DNA from: Ghiorsea sp.
Lineage (GTDB): Bacteria; Pseudomonadota; Zetaproteobacteria; Mariprofundales; Mariprofundaceae
Direction: 5' to 3'
Length of the DNA stretch: 15,880 nt
Assembly: GCA_030950765.1 (NCBI GenBank)
Contig: JAUZQX010000022.1
Location: forward strand, 1 to 15,880
Part shown: piece by piece, positions 6,220 through 13,745 of the stretch
How the letters are laid out: every line of letters starts with the position of its first letter
Numbering within the stretch: position 1 is the stretch's first letter
Notes under the pieces: model-generated
The model's input: only the letters and a program-made list of their open reading frames with translations
Database searches by the model: none
What the model was told of the DNA's origin: nothing
Translations under genes and position numbers: made by a program

Positions 6220-7299
6220 ATGTCATTAAAAATTGCTGTGTTACCGGGTGATGGTATTGGTTCGGAAATTGTCAGTGAAGCACTGAAAGTTTTGGAAGTG
6301 TTGAACAAAAAGTTTGATTTGAATGTTACCTGGCAAGAGGCGACCATTGGTGGTGCCGCTTATGATGCAGAACAAGACCCTTACCCTAAGTCTACGCAAG
6401 CTTTGGTGAAAAAATCTGATGCTGTGTTGCTGGGTGCTGTGGGTGGTCCGCAATGGGAAGCTTTGGATAAACCTTTGCGCCCTGAGGCGGGTTTGCTGCG
6501 TATTCGTGAAGATTTGGGTTTGTATGCCAATTACCGGCCAACGAAAGTGTTTGACCAATTGTTGGAAGCTTCAACCTTAAAACCAGAGGTGGTACAGGGT
6601 GTTGATATTTTGGTGGTGCGAGAGTTGGTATCGGGCATTTATTTTGGGCAGCCACGTGGTTTTGAAGAATACAAGGGTGAGCGTAGTGGTTTTAATACCA
6701 TGCGTTACTGTGAATCCGAAGTGCGCCGTATTGCGCGAAAGGCATTTGAAGCTGCGCGTTTGCGCTCGAACAAAGTATGCAGTGTTGAAAAAGCCAATGT
6801 ATTGGAAGTATCCGAACTATGGCGTGAAATTGTCACTGAAGTACATCAAGATGAATACTCGGATGTAGAGTTGTCGCACATGTATGTGGATAACGCAGCC
6901 ATGCAGTTGATTCGTAACCCCAAACAATTTGATGTGATTGTTACAGGCAATTTGTTTGGTGATATTTTATCCGATGAAGCATCCATGCTCACAGGTTCTA
7001 TTGGTATGTTACCTTCTGCTTCAATCGGTGAAGAGTTTGCCATGTATGAACCCATTCATGGCTCTGCACCAGACATTGCAGGGCAAGATAAAGCCAATCC
7101 TTTGGCTACGATTCTTTCGGTTGCCATGATGCTGCGTTTCTCGCTGAATCGTGTGGATTTGGCAGAGAAGGTGGAGCAAGCAGTGGAGAACACCTTGGAT
7201 GCCGGTGTGCGCACAGTAGATTTAGCAGATGGCCAATCACCAGTATCGTGTTCAGCAATGGGTGATGCGGTGTGCGTGGCGTTGGAGAAATTAGCATGA
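6220..7299 (+). CDS. leuB: 3-isopropylmalate dehydrogenase
   Basis: A 359-residue cytoplasmic enzyme (family about 350-370 aa) that oxidises and decarboxylates 3-isopropylmalate with NAD+ in leucine synthesis. It opens with L-P-G-D-G-I-G-S-E. The substrate region P-L-R-P-E-A-G-L-L-R-I-R-E-x-L-G-L-Y-A-N-Y-R-P is the LeuB-specific block that separates it from isocitrate dehydrogenase. Further family marks are V-V-R-E-L-V-S-G-I-Y-F-G, D-K-A/E-K-A-N-V-L with the catalytic Lys, Y-V-D-N-A-A-M-Q, F-G-D-I-L-S-D-E-A for Mg and substrate, and E-P-I-H-G-S-A-P-D-I-A-G for NAD. AAGGTGG 7 bases before the ATG supports the start. The TGA stop overlaps the asd ATG. leuC and leuD are not in the window and may lie elsewhere. 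Confidence 0.97.
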   Translation: MSLKIAVLPGDGIGSEIVSEALKVLEVLNKKFDLNVTWQEATIGGAAYDAEQDPYPKSTQALVKKSDAVLLGAVGGPQWEALDKPLRPEAGLLRIREDLGLYANYRPTKVFDQLLEASTLKPEVVQGVDILVVRELVSGIYFGQPRGFEEYKGERSGFNTMRYCESEVRRIARKAFEAARLRSNKVCSVEKANVLEVSELWREIVTEVHQDEYSDVELSHMYVDNAAMQLIRNPKQFDVIVTGNLFGDILSDEASMLTGSIGMLPSASIGEEFAMYEPIHGSAPDIAGQDKANPLATILSVAMMLRFSLNRVDLAEKVEQAVENTLDAGVRTVDLADGQSPVSCSAMGDAVCVALEKLA

Positions 7300-8363
7300 G
7301 TAGCTTAGATACAGCAATGAATGCAGAGACAAACATGGAAAGATTCTTGCCTGAAAAAGAAGATGGTTATGTGATTGCTGTCATTGGGGCAACGGGCGCT
7401 GTAGGGCAAACCATGCTGGAGATTTTAGCTGAGCGTAAGTTTCCAATATCAAAGTTGATTCCAGTGGCATCTAGCCGTAGCGCAGGTTCAAAAGTGAGCT
7501 TTGCGGGCAAGGATGTAGTGGTGCAAGATTTGGCAACATTTGACCCTGAGGGGGTTGATATTGCCTTGTTTTCAGCAGGCGGTGACACATCGAAAGAGTA
7601 TGCACCGAAGTTTGCTGAGGCAGGTTGTTATGTGGTGGATAACTCCAGCGCATGGCGCATGGATGAAGACATTGCTTTGGTTGTGCCTGAAGTCAATCCG
7701 CATGCTCTGGAAATGGCGCGTTATAACCGCATTATTGCCAATCCGAACTGCTCTACTATTCAAATGGTGGTAGCACTCAAACCTTTGCATGATGCTGTGC
7801 CGATTGAGCGGGTGAATGTATCCACCTACCAGGCGGTGTCGGGTGCTGGTGGTGTGGCAATGGATGAGCTAGCAAAACAAACAGCTGCATTGTTGCAAGG
7901 TCAAGAAGTCGAGGTTGATGTTTTCCCGGCACGTATTGCATTTAATGTCATACCGCAGATTGACGTTTTCATGGAAGACGGCTATACCAAAGAAGAACGG
8001 AAAATGATGGATGAAACACGTAAAATTATGGAAGCGGATATTGCTGTGACAGCAACTGCGGTGCGGGTTCCTGTGTTTTACGGTCATTCCGAAGCGGTAA
8101 ATGTGACTTTTGTTTCTGATATGGATGCAGATAGAGCGCGTGAATTGCTTGCAGATACTGATGGTATATGTGTTGTTGATGATCCTGCGACTGAAGATTA
8201 TGCGATGCCATCGGAAGCTGCGGGTACAAATCCTGTGTGGGTTAGCCGTATTCGAAATGACAATTCTTTCAGAAATTCCTTGCACTTATGGGTCGTAGCC
8301 GATAATGTGCGTAAAGGCGCGGCTCTAAATGCTGTGCAGATAGCAGAAATTTTAATTCGTTAA
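7296..8363 (+). CDS. asd: Aspartate-semialdehyde dehydrogenase
   Basis: A 355-residue NADPH-dependent enzyme that reduces aspartyl phosphate to aspartate semialdehyde, the branch point to lysine/peptidoglycan, methionine and threonine. The Rossmann start V-I-G-A-T-G-A-V-G is at residues 29-37, and the catalytic Cys is C152 in N-P-N-C-S-T-I-Q. Y-Q-A-V-S-G-A-G and V-R-V-P-V-F-Y-G-H-S-E further match the family. ATG 7296 is chosen because GGAG is about 8 bases upstream and the start overlaps the leuB stop as ATGA. This leaves about 25 extra residues before the first Rossmann strand; in-frame ATGs at 7317 and 7335 are alternatives. thrC at the right end of the window uses the same pathway further down. 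USG-1-type paralogues lack the catalytic Cys, which is present here. Confidence 0.95.
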   Translation: MSSLDTAMNAETNMERFLPEKEDGYVIAVIGATGAVGQTMLEILAERKFPISKLIPVASSRSAGSKVSFAGKDVVVQDLATFDPEGVDIALFSAGGDTSKEYAPKFAEAGCYVVDNSSAWRMDEDIALVVPEVNPHALEMARYNRIIANPNCSTIQMVVALKPLHDAVPIERVNVSTYQAVSGAGGVAMDELAKQTAALLQGQEVEVDVFPARIAFNVIPQIDVFMEDGYTKEERKMMDETRKIMEADIAVTATAVRVPVFYGHSEAVNVTFVSDMDADRARELLADTDGICVVDDPATEDYAMPSEAAGTNPVWVSRIRNDNSFRNSLHLWVVADNVRKGAALNAVQIAEILIR

Positions 8364-8394
8364 CGAAATAATGAGGAGTCTCTTGTTTCGTTAA
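8360..8394 (+). repeat. Long stem-loop between asd and fimV
   Basis: Bases 8360-8368 (TTAACGAAA) and 8386-8394 (TTTCGTTAA) are perfect reverse complements (9 bp). The stem continues inward: 8369-8385 is a T-G wobble, 8370-8384 and 8371-8383 are A-T pairs, 8372 is bulged, and 8373-8375 (GAG) pairs with 8380-8382 (CTC) around the loop GAGT. The stem starts within one base of the asd stop codon. Only three T residues follow, so it is not a typical intrinsic terminator; it could be an attenuator, an RNA-processing or 3'-end-protecting structure. Confidence 0.65.
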
Positions 8395-8404
8395 TTTGAA
8401 AAAT

Positions 8405-8410
8405 AGGAGG
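8405..8410 (+). promoter_or_regulatory. Consensus ribosome binding site of fimV
   Basis: A perfect AGGAGG lies 5 bases before ATG 8416. It is the strongest Shine-Dalgarno I found in the window and fixes the fimV start just ahead of the signal peptide. Confidence 0.7.
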
Positions 8411-8415
8411 CAGGC

Positions 8416-11400
8416 ATGCTTCAGCGAGCTATGCATGTTTTTTCAAGTTTTGTATTGGTGTTTTTATTCAGCATACAAAGTGTGGGAGCAGTATCATTTG
8501 AGCGAATTGATGTGGCAAGCCACATTGGTGAAACCTTTTACGCCGAGGTTCCGCTTCGTTTGGATGGCAAGGAAACGCTTTCCCAAATTTCTGTTGAATT
8601 GGGCTCCCAGTCCGATTATAGGATTCTTGAAGTATACCGTGACCAAGTTATCAATCAGATTCGGACTGATATTATTAAAGACGAACGTGGTGCGCGGGTA
8701 AAACTAAGCTCCGAAGCAGCTATTGATACAGCATTTTTTAACCTTGTGCTTAAAGTGCGATATGGTCGTTCAACACATTATAAGAAACTACCTATTTTTC
8801 TTGAGTCTGCACCCCTTGAAATGATGCAGGAGAATGCGCCGTCCAAAGTGGTTGCAGCACCTGTAAATGCAGCAACAGTTCAGCCTGAAACTTCGGATGC
8901 CTTTATTACAAAAGTTCCTCAAGGTGGTAAGTCTGCATTTGTAGAGCCTGTTGAAGATGCACAAGCAGTACAGGTTGCGGAAAACGGATTTAAGCCATAT
9001 TCAGATTGGGCGCGCACCTCACGTTATGGACCTATGGTTTATGGTGATACGATTACAATTGTTGCCCAGCGCTTACGTCTGGATGATACTTTTACCAATC
9101 AGCAAGTGATGGTTGCTTTGTTTGAGAAAAACAAAGGTAAATTTGGTAAGGGTAATATTAACCTTATCAAAGCGGGGTCTTATTTGGATGTACCTGCTGC
9201 AGAAGAAGTAAGGCAAGTTTCGGTAGCACATGCTAAGCAAGTGATTGGCGAACAAAATAAAATTTGGAAAAATATGACCAAACAACCCAAGTATGCTGCG
9301 GTTGCTGATGCACAGAAACATCGCTACACGCGTCGGGTTCGGATTGGGCAACAGGCTTCTGGTGTAGCAAGTGCTCCAATGCTTGTACCTGAGGTAGCAA
9401 AAAAACCACTGCAAGCAGAAGAAGTTAAGCCGCAAGCGAATAATAAAGACCAGCAGCAATCTGCAAAATTGATGGCAGCTGAGCAAACAATTGCGCAAAA
9501 AGATGGCGAGCTTGAAACCCTGCAAAATAAAATGTCGGCATTAGAAAAGCGTTTGCTTGAAGCTGAGAAAAAAGCCAATCAAACAACAGTAAGTGTGGAT
9601 GCTGCAGCTTTAGATGCGCAAAACAAACGGTTGGAAATTGTAATATCGCGCTTAAAAGGTCAGTTGGAGCAAGCTAAAGTTAAGGGTGAACAAGGCACTG
9701 CGGGCTGGTTAATGTATGCACTTGCAGGGCTTGGTGTATTGATTCTTGGTCTGATTGGGGCAGTGGTTATGTTACTTCGCCGCGAACCTAAACACCCTGC
9801 GGAACAGGCTGAAACAAAAGAAAATGTGTTTGATGAAGTAGATGATGTCATCGAAGAATCTGTGCCTGCAGACGAAACGTTAGAAGATGAAGATGTTAGC
9901 AAATTGGTGGACGTTGATGATTTTGAAATGCCATCTGATTTGCCTGATGATTCAACTTCGCTAGAAACTGAAAATAACGATGATGACTCACTTGAAGAAA
10001 TTCCTGACTTTACAGATGATGAAACAGGCGAAATGGAAGCCTTTGATTCAGATGTGGATGAGACGCCTGATCCTAGTGTGAATTACCTTGAAGAGGCTGA
10101 TGTTTACTTGCGTTATGGCATGGAAGATGAAGCTGAAAGACAAGTGCGTATGGCGTTGAAGTTGGATAACCAAGACCCCGCGGCACATGCGAAGTTGATT
10201 CAAGTTCTTCGTATTCGAGGGGATGCTGATGGTGAAGGGAAAGCCAGTAACATTGCCAAAAGTGTGTTGGCTGGTGCCGCTCTAGTAACCTTTGAAGGTT
10301 TATTGTCAGATGCCTCTGTTGATGCTGTAGAAAGTGATGCTGCTTCAAATGCTGTAGAAGAAAGTGTTGATGGTGATGATCAAGCATCCGAAATATCAGC
10401 GCTGAAAGATGATGCTTTTACTGGTGAAGACACTGGTATTGTAGACTTTGGCGAAATTAATTTTGATGCAGATGATAGTTTAGATACTTCTGCAGATGTT
10501 TCTGAAGAAGCCATGCCTGCAGATGTGATGGAGCCAGAGCTCCTTGATACAGGAAAAATGGACTTTGGCGAAGTTGAAGAAGATCCTATTCTGCAAGCTG
10601 ATGATGCTATTGATTTTGCAGGCATTGATTTTGGAGAAACCGATTCAAATACAGATGTAAACATGGACGATATTGGAATTGAGTCGATAAATTTGGGCGA
10701 TGACGATGTCATGGATGATGCGAAAGCGCTGAATACAGGCGATTTGGATTTTGGGGCGCTCGAGATATCAGATGATAACGAAGTTAAAGACAACTCTGTT
10801 TCAGATGATGATGCTCTAGCTGATGTATCTTTAGCCGATGCGATGGGTATCGAAGCATTAGATACTGGTGAATTGGATTTTGGAGCGTTGGACATCGCTG
10901 AAGATAGCGATGCTAAGACTGAAATAGATTTAGATGATGTTGCCCTAGAAGATGCGATGGGTATTGAAGCATTGGATACAGGTGAGTTGGACTTTGGCGA
11001 CTTAAATATGGATGCCGCCGATACAGACACAAATATTGATTTGAATAAACTCGATGATAAAACAAGTGTTTCAGCTGATGTTATGGAAGATGAAGCATTG
11101 GATACTGGTGCTGTAGATTTTGGTGACTTTTTAAGTGACTCTGCAGAAGATAGTGCTACGCCAGAAGTTGAAAGTGATGCTGAAATTGACTTTGATTTTA
11201 GTGAAATGGGTGCAAATGACCTGACTGAAGAAAAAAATAACACTGGGGATTTTGATCAAAGTATAGAACTTGAAAACCTTGGTATTGATTTTGATGAGAC
11301 TGAAAGTTCGGAAGAAGCATTAAGTATTATTGAGCCAGAAGGTGAGGATTTAGAGGGTACATCCGCTGTGCAAATCACAGATGAGACTATGGTAGTTGCC

Positions 11401-12267
11401 TCGAGTGATTCGAAAGTTGATCTTAATCATGCTATTAATGATAGACAGGTGGATCAAGCAATTGCACAAGCTGCAGAAGATGCAAAAGCTGCAGTTGTTG
11501 ATATCCCTGAAGGCGTGGACGACCCATTCGCGGCGGCGAGTGAGTTATTAAGCGATGCCGAAGAAGATAACTTGGCAGCAGATATATCCAATGATGATAT
11601 TGATGAAGTGCAAGGGTTTGATACAGATGCGCTGGCTTTGGATGAGCCTGCTAAACAAGCAGATGATGAAGAGCTTCTTGATGATTTGGATAGTATATCG
11701 TTAGATTTATCGGGCTTTAGTGATGATGCTGACAGTGCGCTTAACGAAGTGAAAGCTATTGAGGAAGAGTTAACATCTGAAGTTGATATTGATTTAGATG
11801 GTTTGGGTATGATTGGTGATGACTTACTTATTGATGTTGATGAAGCAGGCAGTATAGAAGCTTCAACCGAGTTGGACTTGGATGACTTTGATTTAGAAGA
11901 AATTAATATGGATGATGATGCTGAGGAAATTTCAACAGCATCAAAATCTGCATCGGATAATTTTGATGCAACTGTTATTTTGGATAATACACAAAATAAT
12001 TTACAGCAAGATGCAGTGAAAGATACAAGTGAAGCTCATTTGGATAGTATTGATGATGCGCTCAGTGAAGAAACTTTGGTAATGAATGCTTCATCTGATC
12101 CAATGGAAGATGAGTTCAGTGCTACAGGTGAACTGAAGGATATTGAAAGAAGTATTGAATCATTACAAAATGGAGATACGGCAATAAATAAGGACGAAAC
12201 AACTGAGTTGGATGGTTTAATGAGTGATCTGAAAGGTTTGCTTGATGAGGATGAACCAAAAAAATAA
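8416..12267 (+). CDS. fimV: FimV/HubP-family polar landmark protein with a long acidic repeat tail
   Basis: A 1283-residue single-pass inner-membrane protein. Residues 1-25 form a signal peptide (likely cut after S-V-G-A). Residues ~26-135 are the FimV N-terminal domain. A LysM-like peptidoglycan-binding domain is at ~204-260 (Y-G-P-M-V-Y-G-D-T-I-T-I-V-A...Q-V-M-V-A-L-F...G-N-I-N-L-I-K-A-G). A coiled coil is at ~350-428, then a membrane helix at 431-455 ending in L-L-R-R. The cytoplasmic part is very rich in Asp/Glu. It carries the FimV TPR-like motif E-E-A-D-V-Y-L-R-Y-G at ~558-600 and several copies of an LDTG-x-x-DFG repeat at ~670-950. The C-terminus (D-G-L-M-S-D-L-K-G-L-L-D) is a short helix. 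FimV/HubP proteins organise the cell pole for pili, flagella or chromosome partition. The position after asd and near truA is the classic fimV locus. Confidence 0.9.
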   Translation: MLQRAMHVFSSFVLVFLFSIQSVGAVSFERIDVASHIGETFYAEVPLRLDGKETLSQISVELGSQSDYRILEVYRDQVINQIRTDIIKDERGARVKLSSEAAIDTAFFNLVLKVRYGRSTHYKKLPIFLESAPLEMMQENAPSKVVAAPVNAATVQPETSDAFITKVPQGGKSAFVEPVEDAQAVQVAENGFKPYSDWARTSRYGPMVYGDTITIVAQRLRLDDTFTNQQVMVALFEKNKGKFGKGNINLIKAGSYLDVPAAEEVRQVSVAHAKQVIGEQNKIWKNMTKQPKYAAVADAQKHRYTRRVRIGQQASGVASAPMLVPEVAKKPLQAEEVKPQANNKDQQQSAKLMAAEQTIAQKDGELETLQNKMSALEKRLLEAEKKANQTTVSVDAAALDAQNKRLEIVISRLKGQLEQAKVKGEQGTAGWLMYALAGLGVLILGLIGAVVMLLRREPKHPAEQAETKENVFDEVDDVIEESVPADETLEDEDVSKLVDVDDFEMPSDLPDDSTSLETENNDDDSLEEIPDFTDDETGEMEAFDSDVDETPDPSVNYLEEADVYLRYGMEDEAERQVRMALKLDNQDPAAHAKLIQVLRIRGDADGEGKASNIAKSVLAGAALVTFEGLLSDASVDAVESDAASNAVEESVDGDDQASEISALKDDAFTGEDTGIVDFGEINFDADDSLDTSADVSEEAMPADVMEPELLDTGKMDFGEVEEDPILQADDAIDFAGIDFGETDSNTDVNMDDIGIESINLGDDDVMDDAKALNTGDLDFGALEISDDNEVKDNSVSDDDALADVSLADAMGIEALDTGELDFGALDIAEDSDAKTEIDLDDVALEDAMGIEALDTGELDFGDLNMDAADTDTNIDLNKLDDKTSVSADVMEDEALDTGAVDFGDFLSDSAEDSATPEVESDAEIDFDFSEMGANDLTEEKNNTGDFDQSIELENLGIDFDETESSEEALSIIEPEGEDLEGTSAVQITDETMVVASSDSKVDLNHAINDRQVDQAIAQAAEDAKAAVVDIPEGVDDPFAAASELLSDAEEDNLAADISNDDIDEVQGFDTDALALDEPAKQADDEELLDDLDSISLDLSGFSDDADSALNEVKAIEEELTSEVDIDLDGLGMIGDDLLIDVDEAGSIEASTELDLDDFDLEEINMDDDAEEISTASKSASDNFDATVILDNTQNNLQQDAVKDTSEAHLDSIDDALSEETLVMNASSDPMEDEFSATGELKDIERSIESLQNGDTAINKDETTELDGLMSDLKGLLDEDEPKK
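10429..11250 (+). repeat. Degenerate repeats encoding the LDTG-x-x-DFG motif in FimV
   Basis: The aspartate (or Asn) of the D/N-T-G core is encoded at 10429, 10546, 10732, 10861, 10975, 11101 and 11239, giving spacings of 39, 62, 43, 38, 42 and 46 codons. Most copies continue as T-G-[E/D/K/I/A]-[L/M/V]-D-F-G. Copies at 10837-10884 and 10951-10998 encode the same 16 residues (DAMGIEALDTGELDFG) but differ at six third-codon positions. A DFG-only copy lies near 10619-10640, and T-G-E-[M/L] echoes lie near 10021 and 12121. Confidence 0.8.
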
Positions 12268-12942
12268 GTGTATTGTAGGTTTTTCTTCGCATTCACCTGG
12301 TTTTTGTTTGCTACACTGACTGTGGACAATAGCATATTGCTAATATTCACATTGTTCACAGTTGTACTGTTGTATGTGCAAACGAAAAGTTTTACGATCA
12401 TTTCACGAAGTTTTCGTTTACTGATGTGGTTATTCATGCCAATTATTTTATTACACAGCGTATTTACACCTGGCACCTACCTTATGGGTTTGCCTGTGAG
12501 TATTGAGGGGTTAAAACAGTCAGTCACGCTTAGTCTTAACTTGGCATGTATGTTTTTCACGGCATTGCTGGTGATGAATACGATTCAAATGAAACAATGT
12601 TTATTTTGGCTGCAAGGAAAACCAAAGTTGAATAGGGCATTAACACCCAGCCTAATGCTTTTGATGCGTTTGCGCACGATGATTCCACAAGAGCTGACTA
12701 GACAGCGTTTGCGCTGGCAAAATTTGGAACATAAGTGGCTTTCTTTACCTGATATGTTGTTTGAAAGTATATCCTCTACTTTAAGTAGATCGCGTCATGA
12801 AGCCCAGTTTTTATGGAAAAAATGGGATGAAGAAGTTGAACAATTATTTATGATTGATCAGGCTGTATCAAAGCTGCATGCATCTGATATAGGTTTTGGA
12901 GCATTGGCTGTTCTCGCCTTGTTTGGGCTTTGGGTATTGTGA
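12268..12942 (+). CDS. EcfT/CbiQ-like integral membrane protein, orphan
   Basis: A 224-residue membrane protein. The N-terminal ~110 residues hold about four hydrophobic helices, with G-L-P-V-S-I-E-G-L-K-Q-S-V-T-L-S-L-N-L-A between them, resembling the 'G...Gl..al....rl' segment of EcfT transmembrane subunits. After it comes a long amphipathic, basic helical region (~125-190: L-M-R-L-R-T-M-I-P-Q-E-L-T-R-Q-R-L-R-W) similar to the cytoplasmic coupling helices of EcfT, and a last hydrophobic helix. EcfT couples ATPases to substrate-binding S proteins for vitamin or metal uptake, but no ATPase or S protein is adjacent, and the usual X-R-G motifs are not obvious. GTG 12268 abuts the fimV stop; GAGGA is 16 bases upstream, so coupling is likely. 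The stop overlaps the truA ATG. Family assignment is tentative. Confidence 0.55.
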   Translation: MYCRFFFAFTWFLFATLTVDNSILLIFTLFTVVLLYVQTKSFTIISRSFRLLMWLFMPIILLHSVFTPGTYLMGLPVSIEGLKQSVTLSLNLACMFFTALLVMNTIQMKQCLFWLQGKPKLNRALTPSLMLLMRLRTMIPQELTRQRLRWQNLEHKWLSLPDMLFESISSTLSRSRHEAQFLWKKWDEEVEQLFMIDQAVSKLHASDIGFGALAVLALFGLWVL

Positions 12943-13742
12943 TGATTAAGCAACAACGTTTGGCGATGGTGATTGAATATGATGGTGCCAAGTTTCATGG
13001 ATGGCAGCGGCAGGATAATGCCTATACGGTGCAAGAAGCCATGGAGAATGCCATGGAAAAGCTTGAGGGTAAAAACGCAATGCCAAGTTTTGCTGCCGCA
13101 GGGCGCACGGATACAGGTGTACACGCAACGCATATGCTCATTCATGCAGACGTAAAGCAAACGATGTGGGAAAAGTCACCCCATGCGTATATCAAAGGTT
13201 TGAACTTTCATTTAAGGGCTGCGGGCGTATTGGTGCATGGTATTAAAGCTGTGACTGATGAATTTCATGCACGGTTTGATTGTTTTGAACGCCGTTATCA
13301 ATACAAGATTTGGAATCGTACGGTGAGTTCAGCTTTGTATGGTAAACAAGCATGGTGGGTGTTTCAGCCCTTGGATGTGGATAAGATGAACCAAGCAGCG
13401 TCCATCTTGGTGGGTAAACATGATTTCACTACATTTCGAGCATCAGGTTGTCAGGCGAATGCGCCAGAGCGAAATTTGAAGGTACTTCAAGTCAAACAAG
13501 AAGATCATTTTTTCACCATTGATGTGGCAGCAGATGCCTTTTTATACCATATGGTACGAAATATTGTAGGTTCATTGGTTGCTGTGGGTATTGGTCGCTG
13601 GCAACCTGAATATATGCAAGAATTATTGGATGGAAAAAACAGGTGTGTTGCGGCACAAACCGCTCCAGCACATGGGCTTTATTTTACAGATGCCATATAC
13701 CCCGATTTTTCAGCACAAGATATATCGGGTTTAACGGGTTAA
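12942..13742 (+). CDS. truA: tRNA pseudouridine(38-40) synthase
   Basis: A 266-residue cytoplasmic enzyme (E. coli TruA is 270 aa) that converts U38, U39 and U40 in the anticodon stem of tRNAs. The N-terminal I-E-Y-D-G-A-K-F-H-G-W-Q-R-Q is the TruA hallmark. The catalytic Asp is D57 in A-A-G-R-T-D-T-G-V-H-A. Later family blocks are F-E-R-R-Y-Q-Y-K-I, G-K-H-D-F-T-T-F-R-A-S-G-C-Q and F-L-Y-H-M-V-R-N-I-V-G. ATG 12942 is used because the upstream stop and this start share TGATG and the sequence then begins directly with the domain; TTG 12930 is a weaker alternative. There is no good Shine-Dalgarno, which suggests translation by coupling to the EcfT-like gene. thiO follows 3 bases after the stop codon. 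Confidence 0.95.
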   Translation: MIKQQRLAMVIEYDGAKFHGWQRQDNAYTVQEAMENAMEKLEGKNAMPSFAAAGRTDTGVHATHMLIHADVKQTMWEKSPHAYIKGLNFHLRAAGVLVHGIKAVTDEFHARFDCFERRYQYKIWNRTVSSALYGKQAWWVFQPLDVDKMNQAASILVGKHDFTTFRASGCQANAPERNLKVLQVKQEDHFFTIDVAADAFLYHMVRNIVGSLVAVGIGRWQPEYMQELLDGKNRCVAAQTAPAHGLYFTDAIYPDFSAQDISGLTG

Positions 13743-13745
13743 GTG

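Noticed and set aside
7869..8285. A 138-codon minus-strand open frame inside asd
   Set aside because: It lies wholly opposite a clear asd coding region and the peptide has no recognisable domain.
8360..8410. Intrinsic terminator between asd and fimV
   Set aside because: The stem is good, but only three T residues follow and then the sequence turns purine-rich; it is reported as a hairpin of unknown role instead.
10380..11243. A long minus-strand open frame of 287 codons opposite the FimV tail, encoding a Ser/Pro-rich repetitive peptide
   Set aside because: It is the antisense of GAT/GAA-rich repeat codons, which rarely produce stop codons on the other strand. It has no ribosome site or family resemblance.
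10429..11250. CRISPR-like or minisatellite array
   Set aside because: Repeats are degenerate in DNA, unevenly spaced and in frame with fimV, and differences are mainly synonymous. They are protein repeats, not a DNA array.
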